In this document: positions 15,763 through 22,821 of the stretch, in pieces
Layout: each line of letters begins with the position of its first letter
Numbering within the stretch: position 1 is the first letter of the stretch
Assembly: GCA_002683405.1 (NCBI GenBank)
Contig: NYTH01000030.1
Span: forward strand, 1 to 64,000
Reading direction: 5' to 3'
Length of the DNA stretch: 64,000 bases
Origin: Salinisphaeraceae bacterium
GTDB taxonomy: Bacteria; Pseudomonadota; Gammaproteobacteria; Nevskiales; Salinisphaeraceae
Made by a program: the position numbers and the translations under genes
Notes under the pieces: generated by a model
Seen by the model: only the letters and a program-made list of their open reading frames with translations
Databases searched by the model: none
Told to the model about the DNA's origin: nothing

Positions 15763-17442
15763 CTACTGGGAGACGGTTGCCCCGAGCGTCTGTACCAGGC
15801 CGCTGGGCGTGGTAACGGTCACCGTGAACCGGCCGGTATCAGGCTGATCACCGGGTGACAGAAAGAACGGGAAGACGGCAGGGCCGGGCGAAGTGGTAGA
15901 CGCCTGCGTGTAATTGCTCGGCCCCTCAATTGTGCCGATCGATGTTTCGGCTGAAATCGTGGTGCCGGCGGGTGGCACCTGACCACGCGCATCAACCACC
16001 GAGACGTTTACGGTCCGCCCACCCATCGTCAGATCGATGGTACTCGGATCAATGGAGATAACGAAGGTCGATCCGGAAAACACGATGGTGATGTTGCGAA
16101 ATACGTTCAGCGTGTCGGCAGTATCGCATTGGGCATTGGCGGCCGGGTCACACAGCAAGCCCGTAAACAGACCGTTGCCCATGTCATAAGTGCCCGGCGT
16201 ACCGCCGAAATCCAGGAAGGGTTCCGTGGCATCACGTACACCGTTCTCGTTGTCGTCACGGAAGGCCTCCGGCAGGTCGTCAAAAGCCTCGCCGCTATCA
16301 AACACGCCGTTCGAGGGTGTGGTATCGGAAAAACTCTCTTCGCCAATCGCTGATACCCGGACCGTTACCCGGCCGTCGGCGGGGCGCGGAGATTGCGAAG
16401 TCAGATCCACCGAGCATGCGCCGGCTGCAGTGAGACAACTACCGAAGACGGAACCGCCCTCGGTGGTGAAGTTCACGGCAGTACCATCGGGGACCGGGTT
16501 GTTGAACCGGTCTGCGGCACGCGCCGTAATTGTGGTGGTCGTACCGTCGATGTCCCACCCCTCGATGTTGAGTACGGTGGCGCTGACGGAGAAGCTGTCC
16601 TGATCCGGTATGCCGGTAGTAATGGCGAGACCGCTCGACTGCGCAGACGTCGTGCTGCCGTTGTCCCGCAGGGCTGAGGCGGTGATTCGTACGGTAGTGG
16701 CAACGGTCCCCGAGTTGACGGTGGTGCTCACCACGCCGTTCGAGTCGGTTGTGCCTTGCATATTGCTCAGGCTGATGCCTCCGACCGTTGTATTCAGATT
16801 GAAATTGACCTGCCGGTTCGGTACCGGGCCACTGGTGTTGTTGGTCAACCGGAAAGTCACGACCGACTGCTCGGGCAACGAACCGGAACCCTGAATGCCA
16901 ATGACCGGCTGACTGACGCCGGTAAACTGAATCGAGCCCACCGGGGCCTGTTCGGTCTGCAGCGTCACGCTAGCGGTCAGGTTGACGCCATTGACGGATG
17001 TAGCCGCCGTCACCGTGTCGCTGGGATCACAGCCGCGCGCGGTGTAGGTGACGTTGACGGTACCGGTGGCGTTCGTGACGACGGCCTGGTCAAGTTCGGA
17101 CAGCCCCTGGCCGACACAGGGCGAAGAGAAGAATACATCCACGTTTTCGGTGACGGGGTTGCCGCTGTCGTCGACCAGGCTGACGCTGAGGGCCGCACTC
17201 TCGCCGGCAGTCAGCATGGTGTCATTGGCGGCAATTGTGCCCTGGGTAAAATTGGCCGAGTTGTCGAATGAGCCCAGGCGTATGGTCGGATTGTTCGGAT
17301 CCACCGGGTCGACAGGATCAGTCGGATTGTTCGGATCATTGGGATCCACCGGATCGTCTCCGCCCCCCGTCGAGCCGCCGCAGGCGGACAGGCTGATGAC
17401 GAGGAAGGCGATCAGGGCGTAGCTCAGGCGCTGAATATTCAT
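15763..17442 (-). CDS. Large Ig-like-domain lipoprotein downstream of pilQ
   Basis: A 559-residue lipoprotein with lipobox LSAC (C21). A repetitive Asp-Pro linker follows (DPVDPNDPNNPTDPVDPVDP), then several beta-sandwich repeats resembling Big-1/invasin Ig-like domains, for example NNTSGPVPNRQVNFNL and NGVVSTTVNSGTVATTVRI. Near residues 393-407 the sequence DDNENGVRDATEPF resembles a DxNxNGxxD calcium-binding loop. A few cysteine pairs may form disulfides. The ribosome site GGAAAGAG precedes ATG 17442. It lies 55 bases after pilQ on the same strand, so co-expression with the secretin is likely. A surface or pilus-assembly role is only a guess. Confidence 0.88.
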   Translation of the reverse strand: MNIQRLSYALIAFLVISLSACGGSTGGGDDPVDPNDPNNPTDPVDPVDPNNPTIRLGSFDNSANFTQGTIAANDTMLTAGESAALSVSLVDDSGNPVTENVDVFFSSPCVGQGLSELDQAVVTNATGTVNVTYTARGCDPSDTVTAATSVNGVNLTASVTLQTEQAPVGSIQFTGVSQPVIGIQGSGSLPEQSVVTFRLTNNTSGPVPNRQVNFNLNTTVGGISLSNMQGTTDSNGVVSTTVNSGTVATTVRITASALRDNGSTTSAQSSGLAITTGIPDQDSFSVSATVLNIEGWDIDGTTTTITARAADRFNNPVPDGTAVNFTTEGGSVFGSCLTAAGACSVDLTSQSPRPADGRVTVRVSAIGEESFSDTTPSNGVFDSGEAFDDLPEAFRDDNENGVRDATEPFLDFGGTPGTYDMGNGLFTGLLCDPAANAQCDTADTLNVFRNITIVFSGSTFVISIDPSTIDLTMGGRTVNVSVVDARGQVPPAGTTISAETSIGTIEGPSNYTQASTTSPGPAVFPFFLSPGDQPDTGRFTVTVTTPSGLVQTLGATVSQ

Positions 17443-17497
17443 GATTGTCTCTTTCCAGCCGGGTCGGGCTTGTCGGTTCTTGTCCGGAGTATTCGGA

Positions 17498-19567
17498 TTA
17501 ACGTCCCACAGTCAGCGACTGCCGGAGGATCTTGGGCGTGACGAAGATCAGCAGCTCGCGCTTGTCGCGCTGCTTGGAGGTGTTGCGGAACAGCGCGCCA
17601 ATCAGCGGCAGTTCACCCAGCACCGGCACGCGGTTGACGTTGTCGCGATCTTCCTGCTCGTAGATGCCGCCGAGCACCACGGTCTCGCCGTTGTCCACCA
17701 GCACCTGCGTGGTGAGGCTGCGGGTGTTGATGGACGGCACCTGGCCGCCGCCCTGCACGTTGATGGCGTCACCCTGCGTATCCTGCGTAACGAACAGGTC
17801 CATGATGACGCGCTCGTCCGGCGTGATCTGCGGCGTGACCGTGAGGCTCAGAACCGCTTCCTTGAACTCCACCGTGGCCGCGCCCGAGGACGCCGCTTCG
17901 AGGTAGGGAATCTCCACGCCCTGCTCGATGCTGGCCTCGCGGGAGTTGGCGGTAATTACGCGCGGTGAGGAAATGACTTCACCGTTGTTCTCGGTTTCCA
18001 GCGCCGACAGCGCCAGATCCAGGTTGAATGTATCGCCCAGAATGCTCGTGGTCAGCACGCCGGCCGGGTTGGCCACGGGCAGATTCACCTGGAAGCCCGA
18101 GTTGGTTAGATAGTTGCCGTCGGTGGGCGACTCGAAGGCGCCCTGGTCCGCCGTGCTGTGCGACACACCCAGGTTGCGGGTGAACTCGCGGCTGGCCACG
18201 ACGATGCGCGATTCGATCAGCACCTGGCGCACCGGGATATCCAGCTGATTGATCAGGCGCCGGATTTCCTCGAGCTTCTCCCGGGTTTCGTTGATCAGCA
18301 GCGTGTTGGTGCGCTGATCGATCGTCACCTGGCCCCGCGGCGACAGCAGCGAGATTTCGCCGGATTTGAGCAGCGCCGCAAAATCGGCCGCGCGGGCATA
18401 GTTGATCTGGATGAGCTCGGAGCGTAGCGGCGCCAGATTGACGGTGGCCTGCTGGGCTTCCAGCTCGGCCTGCTCGCGCGCCGCGATTTCGGCCAGCGGC
18501 GCGACCAGCACCACATTGCCTTCCTGGCGCTTGCCCAGACCCTTGGTGGTCAGAATGATCGCCAGCGCCTGATCCCAGGGCACGTTCTCCAGCCGCAGCG
18601 CCATGGTGCCGGACACGCTGTCCGAAACCACCATGTTCACCTCGGCCACGTCGGCGATGATCTGCAGCAGCGCCCGCACGCTCACGTCCTGGAAGGACAG
18701 CGAAATGCGTTCGCCGGTGTACTTCGGCTTTTCGCGCTGACGCTTTTCGATTTCGGCCGCGGTCAGCGGCTGCAGTTCCACGGTGAACAGGTCACCGGTC
18801 TGGTAGGCGATCTGCTCGAACTCGGCATCGGCCAGCGGGGTGATGACCACGCGAGTCTCGTCGCGGCCGCCCAGCACGTCGATGAATTTCACGGGGGTGG
18901 CAAAGTCGATCACGTCCAGCCGCTCGGCAAGCTCGTCCGGCAGCTGGGCGTTGGGGAAGCGGGCCACGATCTTGCCGCCTTCCTCGGACACATCCACCGG
19001 GCCGGTCACGCCGGTGTAATGAATCATCACCCGGCCGGCGCCGCTTTCGCTGCGCCGGAAGTCGACGTCTTCAATCATCGGTCCGGCCGCGCGCGGCGCA
19101 GACCGGGGCTGGCTCGCCGTACGCGTGGTGGCGGCGCCGACCGCCGCCGGGTCGCCAATGCGCAACCGCACCTGATTGCCTTCGGTGTTGATGGTGTAGG
19201 GCACCAGGCGGGTCAGCTCGACCACGGCGCGGGCCCGGTCGCCGCCCTGGGCAATCGCCACGCCACGCGTGGGGCCCACATCAATTTCGCTATAGCGCGA
19301 GTCGGTGCCGACGGTCGTGTCCGCGAAGTCCAGCGAAATGCGCGCCGGCTCGTCCACGGTGAACACCCCCGGCTCGGTGGCCGGCTGGTCCAGCGTGAAG
19401 GTGATCTCTACCTGCTCGCCCGGCAACGCGACGTGGCTGACCGACTGCAGTGTGCCCGCAGCCCAGGCCGATGCCGACATCATCAGCGCAGACGCACCGG
19501 CCACTGCTGCAGCAAACCCCCTGGCAGCAAACGGAATGCGGGCTGCGAGACGGACGTTCTTGTTCAT
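17498..19567 (-). CDS. pilQ: Type IV pilus secretin PilQ
   Basis: Outer-membrane secretin through which the type IV pilus exits. The 689-residue protein has a signal peptide ending near ASAWA, N-terminal AMIN-like beta domains that bind peptidoglycan (from about 40), an STN/N0 segment around residues 290-345 (ISLSFQDVSVRALLQIIADV), N1-type repeats (LLINETREKLEEIRRLINQL), and the C-terminal secretin barrel from about 420 (SRIVVASREFTRNLGV to VLGGIYEQE). It is the last of pilMNOPQ, 25 bases after pilP. Length and order are standard. Confidence 0.97.
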   Translation of the reverse strand: MNKNVRLAARIPFAARGFAAAVAGASALMMSASAWAAGTLQSVSHVALPGEQVEITFTLDQPATEPGVFTVDEPARISLDFADTTVGTDSRYSEIDVGPTRGVAIAQGGDRARAVVELTRLVPYTINTEGNQVRLRIGDPAAVGAATTRTASQPRSAPRAAGPMIEDVDFRRSESGAGRVMIHYTGVTGPVDVSEEGGKIVARFPNAQLPDELAERLDVIDFATPVKFIDVLGGRDETRVVITPLADAEFEQIAYQTGDLFTVELQPLTAAEIEKRQREKPKYTGERISLSFQDVSVRALLQIIADVAEVNMVVSDSVSGTMALRLENVPWDQALAIILTTKGLGKRQEGNVVLVAPLAEIAAREQAELEAQQATVNLAPLRSELIQINYARAADFAALLKSGEISLLSPRGQVTIDQRTNTLLINETREKLEEIRRLINQLDIPVRQVLIESRIVVASREFTRNLGVSHSTADQGAFESPTDGNYLTNSGFQVNLPVANPAGVLTTSILGDTFNLDLALSALETENNGEVISSPRVITANSREASIEQGVEIPYLEAASSGAATVEFKEAVLSLTVTPQITPDERVIMDLFVTQDTQGDAINVQGGGQVPSINTRSLTTQVLVDNGETVVLGGIYEQEDRDNVNRVPVLGELPLIGALFRNTSKQRDKRELLIFVTPKILRQSLTVGR

Positions 19568-19592
19568 GGTTCTCCCCTGCCTAAACTAGCGG

Positions 19593-20120
19593 CTACTCGG
19601 ATTGGGCCAGCGCGGCTTCGCTTTTCATGTAGCCGCCCATGCCGTCCGGAACAATCTCGATTAACTGAATTCTTGTATCCCCAATGGAAACGATCTGGCC
19701 GAAGTTTTCGCCCATGTGGTTTCCAACCCGAACGCGGTGTACCACGTTATCGGGCGCCTGGACCAGCGCGTAGCGGCGCCCGGCAATATCCAGCGTGCCC
19801 GCCATGCGCAGCGAGTCGAGCGGAAATTCCTCGAGCGGCTCGCGGTTGCGATTGAAATCGGGCTGCACGCCCGACGAAGCACGATCCGGACCACTCGACG
19901 TGGTCACCACGGCCACAAAGGGATTGCGCCGGCCCTGCTCGCGATAGGTAAAGGGCTGGTAGGCCTTGATCTGCGGAATCGGCTCGATATCGGAGGACTT
20001 GCGCGACTTCACGTCTTCCACGTAGCTGCGCAGGTCACTCATGTTGTTGCCGCACCCGGAGAGTGCCAGCCCCGCAAGCAATGCGGCGGCGGCCCCGGCG
20101 GCTGTGCCAAAGCGGGTCAT
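19593..20120 (-). CDS. pilP: Type IV pilus pilotin-like lipoprotein PilP
   Basis: Inner-membrane lipoprotein linking PilN/PilO to the secretin PilQ. The 175-residue protein has a lipobox in LALSGCGNN and an extended low-complexity stretch with IEPIPQIKAYQPFTY. A C-terminal beta domain (LRMAGTLDIAGRRYALVQAP, then VHRVRVGNHMG) matches the PilP fold. Its start overlaps the pilO stop by four bases. Confidence 0.95.
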   Translation of the reverse strand: MTRFGTAAGAAAALLAGLALSGCGNNMSDLRSYVEDVKSRKSSDIEPIPQIKAYQPFTYREQGRRNPFVAVVTTSSGPDRASSGVQPDFNRNREPLEEFPLDSLRMAGTLDIAGRRYALVQAPDNVVHRVRVGNHMGENFGQIVSIGDTRIQLIEIVPDGMGGYMKSEAALAQSE

Positions 20121-20737
20121 TCGGCCACCTCGTCTTCATCCAGGTATCGGTAGGTATTGGCGATGACGGACATGCGCAGCTCGCCCTCCGTGGAGGCCTC
20201 GCCCTCCTTGACCGGCTGGATGCTCACGTTCTCCAGCGTGACGATGCGCGGCAGCGCGGCCACACCGGAGACAAAATTGGCCAGCTCGTGATAGGTGCCG
20301 ATGACCACGAGGTCGTTCGGCAGCTCGGCGTAGAAATCCTTCTTGATCTCGGGGCGCGGCTTGAACAGCTCTTCTTCCAGACCGCTGGCCAGCCGGGTCT
20401 GGGAAATATCGTTGAGCAGCTTGGGCACTTCGGTTTCGCTGGGCAGCTGACGCAGCAGCGTGCCGAAGGTTTCCTCCATCTCGGCCAGCTGCTGCTTGTA
20501 GGCATCCAGATTGGCCACCTTGTTCTGCTTGCGCTCGAACTCGCCGCGCAGCTCGACTTCCTTGGCGGTGACCCGCTTGAGCTCTTCCTGCTTGGGCGTG
20601 ATGAGGTAGTAGTAGCCCAGCCCGAGAATGAGCAGCGACACGATCACGCAGGCGCCAATATAGGCCCATCGCGGCCAGGCACCGATATTGTTCTGGTCGA
20701 GCCCCTTGAGCTCGTCGACGAATTCCTGAACGTTCAC
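20117..20737 (-). CDS. pilO: Type IV pilus alignment protein PilO
   Basis: A 206-residue bitopic inner-membrane protein that pairs with PilN. A cytoplasmic N-terminus (MNVQEFVDELKGLDQNNIG) leads to one membrane helix (AYIGACVIVSLLILGLGYYY). A periplasmic coiled coil follows (KQEELKRVTAKEVELRGEFE), then a ferredoxin-like domain from about residue 110. It overlaps both pilN and pilP by four bases, indicating translational coupling. Confidence 0.96.
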   Translation of the reverse strand: MNVQEFVDELKGLDQNNIGAWPRWAYIGACVIVSLLILGLGYYYLITPKQEELKRVTAKEVELRGEFERKQNKVANLDAYKQQLAEMEETFGTLLRQLPSETEVPKLLNDISQTRLASGLEEELFKPRPEIKKDFYAELPNDLVVIGTYHELANFVSGVAALPRIVTLENVSIQPVKEGEASTEGELRMSVIANTYRYLDEDEVAE

Positions 20738-21339
20738 CGCGACACCTCTTCGTCAAAGCTGCTCTCGTAGTCTTCCTCTTCCGACTTGCCGGGCGTGACG
20801 GACTTGAAGTTCAGCGTGAAATCGGCGTAACGGCGGCGGTTCTCGCTTTTGCTCTTGATCACGACCAGACGCGGATCGGCGAACCAGTCCGAATCGTCGA
20901 TGTTCACCATGTAGGTGGACACCCGGCCGTTGGACTCGGCCACGCCATCGATGGTCGTGCCCTTGCCCGACTGCTTGAGCGAAGTCAGATGCACGCCTTC
21001 GGGCAGCGTGTCCACCGCCTGATCGAAGAAGTGGACGATTTCGGTGCGGGCCTGCTGCAGCTGCTCGATGATGCGCATGCGGGTAATCAGGTTATCGCGC
21101 ACCCGCTCGAGCTCCTTGATTTCCTCGATCTGCTTGTCGATCTGCTTGATCTCGTCCTGCAGATAGGCGTTGCGTGCCTGCTGGCCGCTGATGGCGCTGT
21201 TGTAGCCGAACCAGCCTGCGCCGACGATGCCGGCGCTCACCAGACCCACCGCCGCCAGCACCGTGAAGAAGCGCTGCTTGCGCTGCTCGCGACGCTCCTC
21301 GCGCCAGTCGAGCAGGTTGATGGTAATCATGGGAATCAT
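20734..21339 (-). CDS. pilN: Type IV pilus assembly protein PilN
   Basis: A 201-residue inner-membrane protein. The N-terminal INLLDWREERRE is the conserved cytoplasmic peptide that docks onto PilM. One membrane helix follows (VLAAVGLVSAGIVGAGWFGY), then a periplasmic coiled coil and a PilN/PilO-type fold. I keep ATG 21339, since GAGGGGG lies at good spacing; a second ATG nine bases later is possible. It starts ten bases after pilM. Confidence 0.96.
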   Translation of the reverse strand: MIPMITINLLDWREERREQRKQRFFTVLAAVGLVSAGIVGAGWFGYNSAISGQQARNAYLQDEIKQIDKQIEEIKELERVRDNLITRMRIIEQLQQARTEIVHFFDQAVDTLPEGVHLTSLKQSGKGTTIDGVAESNGRVSTYMVNIDDSDWFADPRLVVIKSKSENRRRYADFTLNFKSVTPGKSEEEDYESSFDEEVSR

Positions 21340-21349
21340 TGCGGCCCCC

Positions 21350-22426
21350 TCAATGGAACGAGCGCATGGCCAGCCCGGTGGCCACCATGAGCGCCGGGCC
21401 TTCCATGTCTACGCGGTTGCGACGGGCTGACGCGCTTACGCGTACGCCGTGCAGCGGATTGCCCACCTTGGTCGAGATACCCAGGTGCCGTTCCACCATT
21501 TCGTCGATCTCGGGCAGCAGCGCGCAGCCGCCACTGATCAGCACCTGATCGACCGTGTCGCTCTCGGTAAAGGAGGAGAAAAAGAACTGCAGCGAGCGGT
21601 CGATCTGCTGGGCCATCAGCTCGGCAAAATTGGGCAGCACGTCGCTGCGCACTTCGCTGGCGAGCTCGCCGCTGCGCAGCATCCTGAGTGCCTCGCTGGC
21701 CGGAATTTCCATACGGCGCTGGATTTCCTCCAGCAGCTGCCGGCCGCCGAAACTCTGCTCGCGGGTGTAGACCGTCTCCTGATCGTGCACCACGTTGACG
21801 CAGGTATTGCTGGCGCCGAAATCGACCACCGCCACCGTCTGGCCGGCGCCCGCACCGGAAAGATGGGACACGAGCAGCTGGCAGGCGTTCTGCAGCGCGT
21901 ACGCTTCAACATCCACCAGGCGCGCTCGCAGACCCGCCATCTCCACCGCGGCCACGCGCATGTCGACGGTGTCGCGGCGGCAGGCAGCCAGCAGGACCGA
22001 ATTCATGTCGGGGTCGCGCTCGGACGGCCCCAGAATCTGGAAATCGAGGCTGACATCCTCGATCGGATAGGGAATGTACTGGTCGGCCTCGAAGCCGATC
22101 TGCTGCTCGATCTCGTCTTCGGACAGCGTGGCCGGCATGTCAATGATCTTGCTGATGACCGAGGAGCCGGTGACCGCCACGGCCGCCGTGTTCAGCCGCG
22201 TGTCCGACCGCTTGACCGCCTTGCCAATGGCCTCGGCCACCACTTCAGCGTTGGCGATCTGGTTGTCGGCCACCGCGTTCGGGGGCAGGTCTTCCGTGGC
22301 GTAGGATTTAACCTGCATGCGCGTGGCGTCGCCGGTCAGCTCGAGCAGCTTCACACGCGAGGAACTGATATCCAGCGCCAGCAGCGCCGAAGATTCCTTC
22401 CCCATCAACGTATCAACAAGCCCCAT
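21350..22426 (-). CDS. pilM: Type IV pilus assembly ATPase-like protein PilM
   Basis: A 358-residue actin-fold cytoplasmic protein that binds PilN and helps couple the motor to the periplasmic alignment complex. Actin-family nucleotide motifs are visible: LLALDISSSRVKLLEL (phosphate 1), VVDFGASNTCVNVV (phosphate 2) and LISGGCALLPEID (adenosine). Ribosome site AAGGGGAT precedes ATG 22426. It opens the pil operon and is divergent from the penicillin-binding protein 1A gene, the classical gammaproteobacterial arrangement. Confidence 0.97.
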   Translation of the reverse strand: MGLVDTLMGKESSALLALDISSSRVKLLELTGDATRMQVKSYATEDLPPNAVADNQIANAEVVAEAIGKAVKRSDTRLNTAAVAVTGSSVISKIIDMPATLSEDEIEQQIGFEADQYIPYPIEDVSLDFQILGPSERDPDMNSVLLAACRRDTVDMRVAAVEMAGLRARLVDVEAYALQNACQLLVSHLSGAGAGQTVAVVDFGASNTCVNVVHDQETVYTREQSFGGRQLLEEIQRRMEIPASEALRMLRSGELASEVRSDVLPNFAELMAQQIDRSLQFFFSSFTESDTVDQVLISGGCALLPEIDEMVERHLGISTKVGNPLHGVRVSASARRNRVDMEGPALMVATGLAMRSFH

Positions 22427-22821
22427 CTGTATCCCCTTGGGCCCATGCGCATACGACCTTGTTATTGGGCCGGATGGCGCGATGGCTCATTCCATGTCAT
22501 CCGGTCCGAACAGGCGGCCGGTCTGGCTATTGGTTGTTCGTTCGGGAAGTGCTCACCCCCCGTCTGCGGAAGGTTATCGGCGCGATGCCTGATAAACTTG
22601 AGGCACGCTTCAAAACGGCTTTTCGCGCGCCCGAGCCGCCTGCTCAAGGCATGCAAAATTCACGCATGGCGGTTAAGATGCTGCGGCTGATGACTGCGTT
22701 TGCCGGGCGTTTGGTCATAACGCCACAAGCCGGTTGTCGCCGGCCCCACGCCCGACCCTGCGCCTGGCGCCCTGCGTCTGGCCAGCCGACACTCCGATTC
22801 CGGCCCGAGTAGGCTTCTTTC
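22427..22821. other. Divergent pilM / mrcA intergenic region
   Basis: 395 bases without a convincing gene; short open frames here lack family-like sequence. It must hold the promoters of both operons. I looked for sigma-70 and sigma-54 elements and found no pair close to consensus on either strand. Only the pilM ribosome site at the left end is clear. Confidence 0.5.

Noticed and set aside
17281-17365. Tandem-repeat-like DNA considered as a CRISPR or satellite
   Set aside because: It encodes the Asp-Pro linker of the Ig-like lipoprotein; short degenerate codon repeats without spacers.
22427-22821. Possible sigma-54 promoter for pilM and short open frames
   Set aside because: No GG-N10-GC element with convincing flanks, and the short frames lack ribosome sites or family-like sequence.
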